Source: Cotesia glomerata (taxonomy: Eukaryota; Arthropoda; Insecta; Hymenoptera; Braconidae). From it: DNA of 64,000 nt. The notes under the pieces are model-generated. The model worked only from the letters and a program-made list of their open reading frames with translations. It was not told where the DNA came from and did not search any database. The stretch lies in the NCBI RefSeq assembly GCF_020080835.1, contig NC_058160.1, forward strand, positions 26,461,152-26,525,151, read 5' to 3'. Positions 13,665-27,350 of the stretch are shown in pieces (position 1 is the stretch's first letter; the number at the start of each line of letters is the position of its first letter). Position numbers and translations under genes: made by a program.

Positions 13665-14040
13665 TATTTTTATTAAAAAAAATTACCATTCATATCCGAT
13701 CGGTGGGTAGTTACCAATTAGCGCGTTAAATATTATAAAATTTGATAAAAATTAAAGTCTCAGGTGCGAGCGGCTGCATTTCAATATCATTATATTTTAT
13801 TAATCAATAAGACTAGGATAAATAAAATAATTAATTCATTGATTGATTAATTAATTAAGAAAAAAAAATTATAATTATTATTATTCATTATTATTATTAT
13901 AAAACTATATTAATTGTATATCGTTGCTCGCATATTCACACTTATCATCCAGCACAAGCATGTTATATTTGACTGAGAGAGAAAGTATCACATAAAAAAA
14001 AAAATAAAATAAAAAATGATAAAAAAAAAATATTTGCCTA

Positions 14041-14133
14041 ACTTTAAAGTCGTAAGCAATTTATTTAATTACTGAAGTATAATTACAGTATCGACAGGTA
14101 ATTTATAAAAATAAATAACACTTACGACTTTAC
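14041..14133. repeat. short inverted repeat
   Basis: ACTTTAAAGTCGTAAG at the left faces CTTACGACTTTACAG at the right across about 65 bases. It could be a small decayed palindromic element. Confidence 0.4.
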
Positions 14134-17100
14134 AGCCAGACATGTTTTATTAACAGTCAAGTGCGCGTCAGGGTACAGAGATAAAACGTTTTCTAAAGAT
14201 AATTTAATGAAATATTGATTAATTAAACACTCGAGAGTGATCGCCTAATTAACCAGGTGATATATAAATATATATATATAAATATATAAATATAAATAAA
14301 TGGATATAGATATAAATATTTGAGCGATTATTAATCGCGTTAATAATTAAGTTGGTAATCAAAGGTGTAATCATTGTGGACTAAAATAGTTTAGATGAAT
14401 TTAAAAAGGTTGGACGTTGACCAAAAAAATGTGTTTAATTAAAAAAATTGATGATGTATAAAATGGGAATGGCATTGTAGCTATTGCTAATGTAATATCA
14501 ATTATTATAATAATTTTATTATTAATTAATTAATTAATGTTACGTATTACAATGTTAAGAAAGAAGAAGAAGAGATATGAAATAACTTAAAAAGTAACGT
14601 GGATAGCCTAGAGGTTTTTTCAAGTATGTGAATACTAATATTGTACATTACATTGTACTCGAGTTCTTTGGTCCCGGTCTCCCTACTTGTCTTCTATTCT
14701 TTATTATCCCCTTTTAAATATACGGTGAAAACTTTTTGATTAAACTCCTTGGATAGATAAATCCTAAAGCGGTTGTAATGAGAACAAAGTAAATTTTTAA
14801 CTGTGGTTAAGTGTATAAGTAATATTTGTGTAGAGGACTTTTTTTTTAATTTTTTTTTTTTAGGGTTTTTATTGTGATTATTGTTGAGAAGTTTAATTAA
14901 TTTTTTAGAGTAGCTTCTTTGATAACTATTAACTGTATGATAACGTGCATAGTTAATGACAATCACTATCGACAAATTGACAAGTAAATTCTAAAACTGT
15001 TTAAGCTGCCACGCACTATCACTTGCCTGTTTAATTTTTTTTAAACGGCAATTATATTTTATTTTATTGGTTTTTTTTTATTCTGTGTAAGAAAATTAGT
15101 TTTAAAAATTTAATTACAATTCTGAGATTTTTTAAAATACATTTTTTTATCAGTAAAAAAAAATTATTAGCTCAAAATTTTATTTTAAAAAAAATATTTT
15201 TTAACTAAAAATTTTAAAATTAATTTCCTTGCACAGAAAATAAATTTTTAGTAAATCTTCATAAAAAATAAATTGCCCAAAATCGTTAAAAATATTATTT
15301 TAAAATAATTGCCGTTGGATTAAATAATTAATTTTTCTTCCTGTTGCCCTTCTTTTCTATCGCTGACAGAAATGATCTTTAAAAAATATGACCTTAAAAA
15401 AAAATTAAATTAAATTTTTATATATATAAAAAAAAAAGAAATATTTTTACTAGTCAGTTATCATCCTGACCTGTAATTTAAATAAAAAAAAATATAAAAT
15501 TAACTTGTAATTAATCTCGGGTGAATATTTATTAAAGATTATTAATACTGTCAGTTTAGCCATTGGATAAAAGACTAAGTAATAAAACCTACGTTGAATA
15601 AAATAATTATTGGGCCAGGAATTGCGTTGCAAATCACAATCAGCTCAGCTCCGGCAAGACTCGTTGAAAAATAAAAATTTATTCATCAAAAGAAAAATAA
15701 AGAATCGCTGAAAAATAAAGAAGAAAAAAATAATTTTTTATTTTTTAAAATGAGGATTATTGTCTGAGCGGGCGTTTTACAATTAAGCTTATGTATAAGT
15801 TTATTATTAGATTTAGTAAGTGACAAAGAATAATAAACAATCAATTAAAATAAAATAATGAAGCTATTTAATAAAAAAAAAAAAAAAAAAAAATAAAAAA
15901 AATACATCCTGACTAATATAAAGCGTATCACTAGTGAAATATTTAAAATAAACGTACCTCTCGCAATCAAAGTGTTGGAATATATAAATAATATATAAAC
16001 TTGTGTTTTAAAACATAAACATTCACGGATTTAATAAAGTAAAAAAAATATATGTATAAAAATATGAATATATAAATAATACTGCACATATGGATTGGAA
16101 ATGAAAATAAAATAAAAAGGGACTACTGAATTATTAAAACACTGCGAGATTTAACTTGGGTGATTGCGCTTGTATTTGTAAGCCGATGAAATGATGATTA
16201 TTGAAAATATTAACAAAAACAAACCGAGCGAAGTAAACAAATAAATAAAAAGTATACTGAAATAATAAAATATATAAATAATAAATAATAATCAGTAACG
16301 ACAAATGAAATAAAGTGATAGAAAATTCACATTAACATGATAATTTATAAATGTGAGACTGCGTTATACCATACATGTATATTATACATCAATATATATG
16401 TATATTTTTTTTTAACGATTGTAAAACATCAATAACAGGCGTACGCGTATTAAATATTTAATATACAGATAAAAGATGTATGATAATAAACACAAACTCA
16501 TCTCTCCAATTGTTCTCCGCTGATCTGTATACATATTTCTATATGCATATGTTTTATATATACTTGTATATGTATAGGTATATTTCATGCTCTTGCATGA
16601 TTAATAATCATGTTAAAACTCTGCACGCTAGTACTATCTTGTACATACTCAATTATTAACGACAGGAAACTCGTTTAAAACTTTATTAAGCTTTGCTACC
16701 CTTTTTTATAACTTTTACACCCAATTTCTCTTCTGTTTGTCTTTGTAAATTATTTATTAAAAGCCTTTTTATTACATAATTTGATTTATGAGTTTATAAT
16801 TGAAATGTTCATCTACGTGTACGGTTGATTGAGTATTTAAAGGGGAAATATATTGCTATGTTTGTCAGAGAATTATTTTTTTTTGACGGGTGAATATGCA
16901 GGATTTTTTTTATATTTTAATTAAAATTATGTATTGATTTTAAATGAAAAATATTAATTAATTGTAGAAAAATTAAAACTGCATATTTACATAAAATTTT
17001 TTTTAAATTGCTTGAATTTTTTGCTTTTAATATGCTTGTTTAAATGTCTAAATATCTGATTGAACATTTATTAAATTAAAAAAAAAATCTTTGAAAATAT

Positions 17101-18569
17101 AAAAATTTTTTTTTGTTTTTTATAAAATAAAAAAATCAGATATTTAAACAAATTTTAAATTTACAAAAATAAAAAAAACCTAAGAACTATATTCTTGTAT
17201 CTGCGACTATATTTCATCTTCTTCTTCAAAACTATTATCAATAACTATAATTGTTCTATCTTAAAAAAAAAAAAAAAGCATCAGTGTATACTTTGTATTT
17301 GTATATTTCGAACACACTAGACCTATCAACAATGAAACACCCAGACGATGTAAATAAATAAAATTTTGTTTCTTCCTCTAACCGCTATCTTCCAAAAATC
17401 GAAGAAGGTATTTTGTAAAAGTAAAAATATTATAAAAGGTGCGATAAATACGCACAAGTTCGACCGAAACAATCGTTACGAATTGTGCCTACATAAATAT
17501 ATATTTTATGGGATCAACGTAACACTATTAGTCAGAAAAATAAATAAAATAACTAAAGATCGCAATTGATCGTCAACAAATGTATCATACTAAAAATTCT
17601 ATATCAAATATCTAATAAATCTTATATATCTTTATTTGGTCTTACAGCACTCGGGACAACGCATGGAGTAAATACAAAACAATCAGTTTTATAAAATATA
17701 AATTGTAATTAAATTAAAAGCCAAAAGTAAGACAATCTAACTGTTATTACAGTTGATTATTATTTAAATTAAGTCGTTGTCCCGGTGTGCTTTATTTTTT
17801 AAAATCATATCTGGTGTCTGCGCTCTTACACTCTACCATTTATCTTATTATTTTTTTATTTTACTATTACTATAATTACTATTATTATTATTATTATAAA
17901 CTCTGTACCTCTATAATCCATGTACCTATGTAGTACTGTCTCTTTACTTGTATCTGTATCAAAAAATACGCATCGTAGTTATACATATATGTATATGTAA
18001 ACATATATCTATATACATAATCTACATTATTGATAATTTTTATTCTTTCCTTTCATCTTCCACTTATTTCTTCAGTCTTATCTGCATCTTTAAACTAAAT
18101 GCATCAGCTGGATTTTCTAATCTTGATTTCTAAATCTAAAATTTTGGTTTCGCAATAAAACAATCGCTTCTTCTTCTTATTCTTTTTCTTCTTCAGTCGT
18201 CAATATAAAACAAACAACATTAATAAACGTTGTTACCAAAATTTCGACACGTAATGTCTACTTAAAACTTTTGTAATTTTCGAGTCAATAATTAACTCTA
18301 TCAGTGATATATCTCTATTGTGATTATTATTAACATCATTGATAAGAATTAAATAGATAAACACTAATTTTAAAGGGGTGATTACAATAGAGCGTTGTAT
18401 TAGAGTTATTTATCATTGCGTTAAAATTTTTTTTTTTATTTTTAGATAAAGTTTTGGGTAGGCATTTATGATTAATATGCAAGTTAGAAATTTTTTTGAA
18501 GTTAAAAATTTTCTACTTACAAAAAAAAACTATTAAAGAATTTTTCTAAAAAAAAACTATTTATATTTA

Positions 18570-18744
18570 CACAGTAAAAAATTTTGCGTCAAAAAATTTA
18601 ATGTTAAAAATTTTTGTGTTAAATATTTAACACTTTTATGTGTAATTTTAACATTTATTCTGTTAAATCAATACAAAAAAGTGTTAAATATTTAACATAA
18701 AAATTTTTAACACAAAATTTTTTGACGCAAAATTTTTTACTATA
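18570..18744. mobile_element. palindromic element with CACAGTAAAAAATTTTGCG termini, copy 1
   Basis: The left end CACAGTAAAAAATTTTGCGT faces a slightly decayed right end, GACGCAAAATTTTTTAC. The interior has inverted TTAACAC/GTGTTAA blocks. It is the same family as 51958-52169, where an empty site proves mobility. Confidence 0.75.
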
Positions 18745-21554
18745 AATCATAACCTGCATATTAAAAATCTAATCTTTTCTAAAAATTTCAAGACTGCTAG
18801 TGTATGTTTCATCAAACTACGGCCTACTGAATATTTCTTAATTAATAAACTCAATTATTACTATAAAAAACTCAAAATACATTTTTAAAATTATTTTTTA
18901 CATAAATAATCCAAGCACGTAAACGCGTGCGCCATTGCGACGCATCAAGAGAATCTCGTACGTTTATTGTAATTAATTAATTGCGTAATTATTTATTATA
19001 AATTATTAATAATTATAGCAGTAAGAGAATTAATCTATATTCTAGCGTAGCTTAGCAATAAGCTAACATAAGTTTGATGAGCATAAGATCGTTAAAAAAC
19101 TATAACTAACGCACGTTAAATCGTGATTATCCGAATTCATAAAATCTCAAAGTTCCGACAGTCAATTTTAAATAATCTTAATTAATAATAAGTGATTATT
19201 AAATTAAAACTAACAAATAATTCATTGATAATTAATGATTAATGTAAAATAATTATTATTAATTAAGAATGAGGAAGCAGGAGTATAATTAAAATGACCA
19301 CGCGGTATTAATTATTTTTTTTTAACCCGCGCATATTAAAGTAAATATAAAAATATATTCATTGTAATAAATAATTAAAAAATTATTGATTAATAATTGA
19401 TAAAGTCCTTGATTATATAGAGGAAAAAAATAATAATTATAATTATTTAAATAAATTATGAGTTGTCATGTGTAGAGAAATAATTCGATAGTGAAAGTTA
19501 AATGTTGATATATATAAATTAAATATATTTAATAATTAATTAGAGTTTGTTTATTTATTTTGAAATTATGTAGAATTTTTGACGTCGCTCGGTCTGAGCT
19601 GTGCATTGATATTTACAGATAAATTATTACAATTAAATTTATTTATTGATTAATAAAGAATTTAAAATAAAAGAGCGAATGTACTGATAAGTAAAATTAT
19701 ATAATAAAAATATGTGTTTAGATAAGTAGTTACGATAAAATTAAAAAAAAAAAAAAAACTGTAGGCGGGTCAATATTATTAAGTGATTATAATTATAATA
19801 ATAATTAATAATTATTAAATTTATCGTAATGTAATATAGCAAGAGTCAAAAAATAATTGACGGTGGATATAAATAATTATTAAACAAAAAGAGTGAGTGT
19901 TTTTTAGCGTTTAAATCTTATGATTTAGACGTGTATAAATTTATTTAATAAAAACTGTTAAGACATAAGTTGAAAGTGAATTATAATTATAATAATAATA
20001 AATATATAAATAATAATAATAATTATTCATTTTAAAAATCGTCACGCGATTTAAAATCGTTTTGTTCGCATTTACAATTTTAAATAAAAAATATACCGCC
20101 CAAATTATTATTGTAAAAAAGTAACGCGTAGAAATTATTAGAGGAATAAAAATAGATTTTGGAAAATTGGGTTCAAGTTTTATTAATAATTTTTTTTTAT
20201 TTTTAAAAATATTTTTTTTTAAAAGTTACTTGAGATTTTTTATTAAAAATCTAAAAATACTTGACCATAAAAAATTTTTTTGATCTCCGTATACATAAAC
20301 AGATATATAGAGCGTGAAAAATTTTGAATTTAATAATAAAGCGTGATAATTACCACGATTAATTAGCCTCAATTGTTAGACCGTAATTATCAACTAAACA
20401 ACTATAGTATTAATATAAATATAAAATAAAAAAAAATATATATAAATAAAATTAATTCAGTATTAAACGAGTGAGAGATCTCAGACATGAGGCCATCAAA
20501 AAACAGATATTATTAATATATTACTAATATGAGTGTGTAATAATTAGTAGATCAATTCCTTCATATGATATATGTGAGAGTAAATACACGTAACACGTGC
20601 GTATATAATTGATAATTACTATAATATTAATACAACACTTTAAAATGCGGTAAGTCAATAGAATGAGTCGACAGCTGAACAAAACAGTTATTACGAGTTA
20701 AGTAATACAATATATAATGGACCGGTCAACAACAAACTGACCATTGACGTGGAACCTGGTTGGAAAATATGCGAGTATTAATTTGACGTTGATTTTTTTT
20801 TATATTTCATCAATCACTCAGCATAATTTTAAAAAATAAATTTTTTTGATATTTTTTCCACTTCAGCATTTTTGTTTTATTATTTGTAGGATTAAATTGC
20901 GACAATATTTACGTTTTGGTTGTTATGATAGATTACATTATACTGCATTACACTAAAAATCATTAGCTGACAGTTATTTTATTTTCGTAACTACTTAACT
21001 GTCAACGTCATGCAATGGCCTCGCTATGATAGATCACCGCTCGTTTTCTAATGGGATATTTTTTTAGATATAAACAAAATAAATAAAAAAAAAGGTAAAT
21101 AAAAAGAAAGATATATAAAAAAGAACTAAACACGTTTACTAGATATAAAGCAATACATTTATCTATTTGTCACCAAGCTAATGTCATGCTCGGATTTCAA
21201 TGCATTCCACAAACTTTCATTGATCGATTCAGTACTTTTATTAATTATTTAATATTCATTGGATTGAGTTTAATTAAATTGGACTGGATTGCAGTGCATT
21301 AATTAGTTGAATTTTCTCTGGTAATATTATTAATCAAATTAATAAAAATTGCGATTGTCTATTGTATTGTATTGTAACAAATGATATAAATTTTTTATTA
21401 TTCCAGATTTTCTTTTATTGCTCAATCTTAAGTTATTTTGTAAAAAGAATAAAAAATGAAAATTAATTATTAAATCTAGATACAAGGAATCATTTTTTTA
21501 TTTGATTAATCTTCCTGAAATTTATAAAATTTTAAGCGTAAGTAAATAATCTAT

Positions 21555-22617
21555 ATTATTAAGAGAATAAGCAAAATTTTGTGGCCAGTGTATTTAGATT
21601 ATAAAATGGGTTTTTATGGTTAAATTTGATATTATTGGAAAAATTTTGACCTGGAGTTGTGCCTTTTCAATGTTTCATATCATTCTCACCAATAGTCAAT
21701 TTATGATGATAAGTAGTTAGGCTGCATTCGAAAATGCTCTATCTCTAGATATATAATTGAGAAATGACCTTGTATCTTGTCAACTATTGACATTTTTAAA
21801 GATATAAGCTCATCCCGATGTTACACTCATCAAGACCTTTCATTTAAGTACCCACATCAATTTTTCATATATTTTTATATGAATATATATTATATATATG
21901 TATATATGAAAAATATATCAAAATGCATGTGGGTACTCAAATGAAAGCTCTTGATGAGTGTAACATTGGGATGAGCTTATATCTTTAAGAACGTCAATAG
22001 TTAAAGAAATACAGTGCAATTTAACAATTATCTTATGAAATATTGATATTTTTAAAGATATAAGCTCACTCTGACATTATACTCACCAAGACCTTTCATT
22101 TGAGTACCCACATCAATTTTTCATATATTTATATATATTATATATATGTATATACGAAAAATATATCAAAATGCATGTGGGTACTCAAATGAAAGCTCTT
22201 GATGAGTGTAACATCGGGATGAGCTTATATCTTTAAAAACGTCAATATTTAAGAAAATACCGTACAATTTAACAAATATCTCGTGAACTATTGACATTTT
22301 TAAAGATATAAGCTCATCCCGACATTACACTCATCGAGACCTTTCATTTGAGTACCCACACCAATTTTTCATATATTTTATATATTTATATATATTATAT
22401 ATATGTATGTATGAAAAATATATCAAAAATTCATGTGGGTACTCTAATGAAAGCTCTTGAGGAGTGTAACATCGGGATGAGCTTATATCTTTAAAAACGT
22501 CAATAGTTAAAAAAGTACAGTACAATTTAACAAAAGTCATTATTTAATAAAGCAAAATTTTATTTATTTATACTTCACAAGTCACGGCAGTCACATAATA
22601 ACTACAAGGTTGCTAGT
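21555..22617 (-). repeat. interspersed repeat 'CTAGCAACC', copy B
   Basis: Inverted relative to copies A and C: the CTAGCAACCTTG end is at the right and the block ending in the complement of TTGCTTATTCTCTTAATAAT is at the left. It holds three hairpin modules where copies A and C hold two, so the module number varies between copies. It ends about 115 bases before the stop codon of the RR-1 cuticle gene. Confidence 0.8.
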
Positions 22618-22733
22618 TGTTTTATTATTTTTATTGTTGTTTATTGCTTCAAATTTTTTGAAAATTTGAATCACATGCTCAAAAGTTACAATATAATTTT
22701 ATATAATAATAAGAATAATAATTAATATCCCGA

Positions 22734-25081
22734 TTAGAAGTAGTAGTAAGATGGAACATACTGAAGATGATTGTAATAAACAGGATACCCGATTGGTGAG
22801 TACCTGACAAGAGGCGTACGGTAGAATTGTACATGACTCGCATCGCTAGTTTTCAATTGCAGCTTTTCATTTCCTGAAAAAGTCAGTGGTATTATTCAAT
22901 ATTCTTTTATTATAACTTAAGTTAATATTAATGTAAGAGTTGGAGAATTTAGATTAGAGCATTAGTCTTCTTCGAAACTCGTGCAGAGCCTTGGACTTAA
23001 CGAATGTGAAAGGAAAAGGGCCTGATCCATTCACACCAACGCGAACAATGTTGTATTAACGTGCTTCATGTAAACATCCATAAATATATTTATATTTATT
23101 GTTATAGTTATCTAAAGTTTACCTTTTGCGTTACCTTGATCCGCGGAGGGTGCGCTCCCATAGAAATTTCCAGATCCAGATCCTCTGAGCTCAATCCGGT
23201 TCTGGATATTCAAATTGCTCTTTGGTAGCACGAACGACGTCGACACTACCGGGATTTTTGGGTCCTCTTTTTTAGCTTCCGAAATGTTTTCCTAGAAAGT
23301 CATTCAATTAATGATCTATAAATTTTAATGTTGAAAAATTTAATTTGAGATTTTTCCGATGTTTCCTGAAGCTTTGTCGTGAAATCGTGAATTAAAAAAA
23401 TTAAGCGTTGATTCCTTCATTTAATAAAAGACAATTAAAAAAAACTTTTATTAATATTTTCATGAGTAAATTAAAGAAAATTTTGAAATTTTAATTGACA
23501 GTCCTTAATTTGATCATTTATTTATTAAAGAGCTTTTATCAATGAATCACAATACTATTTTTCGTAATCTAAAGTGTGTTTTTGGATTTAATTAGAAATA
23601 ATTTGATGATAATCACTAAAATTTTTTGGTAATTTTAAGGACTTTTTTGGTGATTCTTAAAATTAATTGGTAATTTAAAAAGTTTTTTGGTAATCTCAAA
23701 AATTTCACTTTTTATTCAATATTAAAAGTTATTATTCAATAATTATAACTATAACTTTTTAAACTATTACTTTTCAAGTTATAATATCAGCCTAAAAATT
23801 TATAATAATAGTCAAAAAAATAATAGTAATTGTTTAAAAAGTTGAAAAAATAAATATTAAATATTGATCTTTTAATTAAAGATTAAATATTAATCTTTTA
23901 ATTTAAGTTGATTAATTATACAGTTGAAATGTCTCAAATTAAAAAAATTTTTTTACCGTTCATAACAAAAGCGGTAATTATTTACAAGTGGGGTCAACCC
24001 CATTTTGGGCCATAACTAGGTGAAAAATTAACATTTTGAAATTTTTTTTATTCTGATTGTTTTTACGGCGTATTTATGATCGTGAAAGAAAAAAGTAAAG
24101 ATTTCGATAACTTTTTTGCTTTTAAGGAAGTTCGAGCATAACTAATGATCTTTTAAATATAAGAATCTACTAACCTTTTTAAAATTTTGGGATCAGATAA
24201 ATTACGTATTTATTTATACGTATACTTGATTTCAAAGCTCAAAGTTGGAAATTATTTTTACATTAGATTCGTTCGAACCTCCTTAAAAGTTAGAAAAAAT
24301 TTTGGCTCATGTTTTTGGATAAAATTTCTATTTTATCTTTTTTTGATATATATTTTTTTTGAAAAGTACATAAAAAAAAAAAAAACGAACAATTTAAAAG
24401 AAAAAATTGATCAATTTGATCCAAAAAAAAATCTAACATGGGCTAGCATGGGTTTACCCTACTTGTAAATAATAACCACAAAAGCTACTAATTTTTCACA
24501 ATTTTTGCTAGTCAAAATATCATTTCAACTCCACTCAAATTCCAAATCAATTATTCCAAGAAACAATAAAAAACCTATACCTTCAATTTGGCCATCATCA
24601 ACGACTCTTTCTTCTCTTCCTTTTCACTTTTCTTTTCCTCCTTAATTTCGTCCTTCTTGTTTTCCTTTTCAATAATTTTGTCTTGATTCTCGCCAGTACT
24701 TTGATCGGGCATCAGACTTCCAGCAGCGATTAAATTCTTCTTGGCCTCTTCGTAAGCCCTGATGTGTTCGAGCCTGGCAGCCTGGACCTCGGGAGTCTCC
24801 TCGACAGGCCTGGGGGCCACAGGGAGATTGCTGGCCTCAATCCTGAAGCCATTTTCCCCGTCAGCGGTGTACTTGGCGGTCTGAACAACTCCGGAGCCGT
24901 CAACGTAACTGAAGGCCCCTCTGGTTGATCCGTCCGCTGCTCCAACTTCGGACCTCGCGGAGCCTGGGGCGCTGTACCCAAAGCTGTACTGGCCCAAACT
25001 GTCCTGGTACTCCAACAAGACCTCGGGGGACTTGGCGAACCCACCTGATACCAAACACAAAGCTATTAGATACACAAACAT
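22734..25081 (-). CDS. RR-1 chitin-binding cuticle protein (CPR family), three exons
   Basis: Secreted exoskeleton protein. Exons: 24581-25081 (167 codons from ATG), 23123-23291, 22734-22873 (TAA), with GT..AG borders and phases 0 then 1; 269 residues. Residues 1-16 form a signal peptide (MFVYLIALCLVSGGFA). Residues 31-90 match the Rebers-Riddiford chitin-binding domain of RR-1 type (GQYSFGY, GAFSYVDGSGVVQTAKYTAD, GFRIEASNLPVAP). Just after it, ETPEVQAARLEHIRAYEEAKK (96-115) resembles the 18-residue motif of the neighbouring cuticle genes. Residues 134-160 are a charged Lys/Glu-rich stretch. Exons 2 and 3 add about 100 residues ending in a Tyr-rich tail (VPSYYYF). Stopping at the first exon would lose this tail; the donor (AAG|GTATAG) and conserved frame argue that it is real. 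Confidence 0.88.
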
Positions 25082-25162
25082 TGTCAGAAATGCGTCTTAT
25101 CTTATACACTTAAATGTCGGGTGTCTTTCACTCGAGTGCCCTCGAACTTGATATCCGAGGGT

Positions 25163-25169
25163 TTATATA
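25163..25169 (-). promoter_or_regulatory. TATA box of the RR-1 cuticle gene
   Basis: GGGTATATAAACCC lies about 85 bases upstream of the ATG, predicting a 5' UTR of roughly 50-55 bases with no intron. Confidence 0.7.
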
Positions 25170-25996
25170 CCCTCAGCTTCTTTGTCCGTTTATTATTCTT
25201 ATTTTTTCTTCCTCGTACTTATATTTTTATATTCAGCAAATGATTAACTCCAGAACAGGTTGTTTATCGCAAGGCCGAGCATTGTCTACACTCCGGTTCG
25301 ATTTTTTAAATTTAAGGACAAACGGCCACCACCGCCAAGGTTGAAAAATCAAGATAAAGGGAAAAAAATTTTTATTTATGTTCGTGTACTTTTATTTATT
25401 TTTAAGCTACAATTAAAAGCAACATTTGTTATATTATTTTTAATTGGTAATTTAAGTTTAAGTGATTATTTTACACTAAGAAAAATTTAGCATTAATAGT
25501 CGGTTAATTATAGAAGTGTTTTATTTAAAATTATTAATTATTTATTTTAAAAAATTTTTTAAATTTATAATTTATCAAAAATTAATTTATAGAAATAATT
25601 TTAAATCAAAGATTTAATAAAAAAAATTTCATAGTCTAAAATTCAATATATGATTCTTTAAAATTAATTAACTTTAAAAAAATTTAATTAATTTAATAAT
25701 TAAAAAAATTAATAATTAATAAATTAAAAAATTTATTAAGTTTAAAACTTGTTAAAAAAAATTTTAAGTTAAAAATTTATTAAAAAAAATTTTTGAATTT
25801 GAAATTTAAAACAAAAATTTTTCAATAAAAAATAAAACTTCAAATTTAAAGTTTGATTAAAATTTTAAACCGCAATTATTTCACATAAGATTACGTAAAA
25901 TCGCAGTAAAAAATTTCACACTTATAATTTTTGACATCGACGTTGTTCAATTACCCACAAAGTACAAGCAATAATAACAATCCTCAATACAAAACA
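25170..25996. other. AT-rich spacer, original 3' flank of CP-A
   Basis: No gene is seen in this very AT-rich sequence. The last bases before 25997 continue the cuticle gene CP-A (minus strand) across the inserted element: read from 25996 downward they supply a nearby stop codon. Confidence 0.5.
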
Positions 25997-26112
25997 TAGT
26001 CTAGTCGAGAAGTGAGTTTTCTGCGAAAAATCGATCCGAGCTTCTTAAAAATATGGCGATTGGTGCATTGGATTCAGAATTTAATTCTGAGAAAGAGGTA
26101 TTTTTTTATTTA
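25997..26112 (+). repeat. left terminal inverted repeat
   Basis: 116 bases nearly identical to the complement of 36030-36145. It contains the ATG of the peptidase-like gene, MAIGALDSEFNSEKE, followed by a GTATTT splice donor. The right copy encodes the same peptide with one Ser to Leu change. Confidence 0.9.
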
Positions 26113-26707
26113 TCCGCTTTTATTTATCGTTATAACTTATAAACGAAAATTTTCGATGAAAAGATTCCAAGCATTTTATAAAAAATTTAAAGAAAAATGT
26201 TTGAAGGATGAAATAATGGAATAAAAAAATTTTAACGTTTTAATGAAATAATACAATAAATAAATTTAACGAACGAAACAAATTATAGTGAAATAAATTA
26301 ATAATTCAACTTTAAATAACAAATCTAAACTTCTAGTATTAGGAAAAAATGTATGAACTGTAAAATTATTGTAAAAAGGGAAACATAAGAGAGGGGAAAT
26401 ACAAAGCCAAGAAAAATTGTAATTGGTTTGTATCTCCCACCTAACGTATTAATTTGGGCAACGCCCTTTTCTTTTGAGCATGATGTTGAGAAAAAAAGAA
26501 TTCAGTTACGAGTTAGCCACAGAACGAAGACGGTCTAATTTGAGTCTTCCCTTTTTTTAATAAATATTTTTAAAATTAAAGATGTGTACAATTTATTAGA
26601 TTCTTTCATCATTCTACGTCCCCGGTCTATTAGTCGAAAGACTAGGACTGAAGTAAATAAAAAAAAAAAAAAAATGTCCATTCCGGACGTTACATGTTTA
26701 AAAACTT

Positions 26708-26936
26708 TTTCTGCCCTCCAGGCGGAAAGTGGCAACTTTCGGCCCGCTGCGCTAAACGAAATTGCCGCTTTCCGCCTCTGTCGGACAGAAAAATAGTATA
26801 CAAACCTATGGCAGGAAAATAATAAATATCTCAGATCACATATATGTCGACCTCGGCTTCGCCTCGGGCAACATATATGTGTTCTGAGACATTTCTCATT
26901 TTCTTGCCACAGGTGTGTAATATACTATTTCTTACT
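26708..26936. repeat. GC-rich double-hairpin block, copy 1
   Basis: Two strong hairpins. One has arms GGCGGAAAG and CTTTCCGCC; the other has arms CACATATATGT and ACATATATGTG around CCTCGGCTTCGCCTCGGG. It appears identical to 33596-33820 in the same orientation, so the duplication or conversion is recent. Confidence 0.8.
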
Positions 26937-27107
26937 ACGCCGGTCGAAAGTACGGGGTTCCCGCTGCGAAAGCCCCGCTTTGATGCCGTGGTTGAGTTGC
27001 GCATGCGCTCTACGACGGGGAGCCGAAATAATGAATTCATGCACTGACAACGAGACACGAGGCGGCAGAAAGTCTGAAAGTCGGTAGTCGCGCTCTCTTT
27101 ATAACTT

Positions 27108-27350
27108 ATGTTTATAAGCCTAACCTTACTTGTGATTGTTATGAATGTATCTGTTTTGTTATGTGTCAATGATTTTAGGTTAAAACTAAGTTAATTATAG
27201 ATAATAAATATTTATTTTAATGAAATGAGACTTTTTTAATATTTAAATTACATAAAGAAACGAGAAATATTTTTTATTCTGATAGATATTCTCAAATAAA
27301 TAAATTAATTATTGAACAAATAATTATTTGAAAAAATACACTGATAGAAG
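27108..27350 (+). repeat. inverted-duplicate segment, left arm
   Basis: Contains AACCTTACTTGTGATTGTTA and AAATATTTATTTTAATGAAA. Its inverted copy is at 33345-33590. While the hairpin blocks are direct repeats, this segment is inverted, so the interior of the element has been rearranged. Confidence 0.75.

Larger units (their letters stand above)
8158..22733. other. PTB 3' UTR and 14.5-kb gene desert
   Basis: Bases 8158-8470 are less AT-rich and contiguous with the PTB stop, so they are probably 3' UTR. Beyond that, AATAAA hexamers are so frequent that the transcript end cannot be chosen. I found no coding exon. The rest is AT-rich sequence with microsatellites plus the repeats listed separately (9896, 13408, 14041, 18570, 21555). 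A much-extended PTB 3' UTR is possible. Confidence 0.5.

Noticed and set aside
14694..14975. 93-codon minus-strand ORF
   Set aside because: Lys/Asn-rich low-complexity frame in AT-rich DNA, without domain, signal or splice support.
24187..24468. 93-codon plus-strand ORF
   Set aside because: AT-rich, Lys/Phe/Tyr/Ile composition, inside an intron of the RR-1 gene; chance frame.
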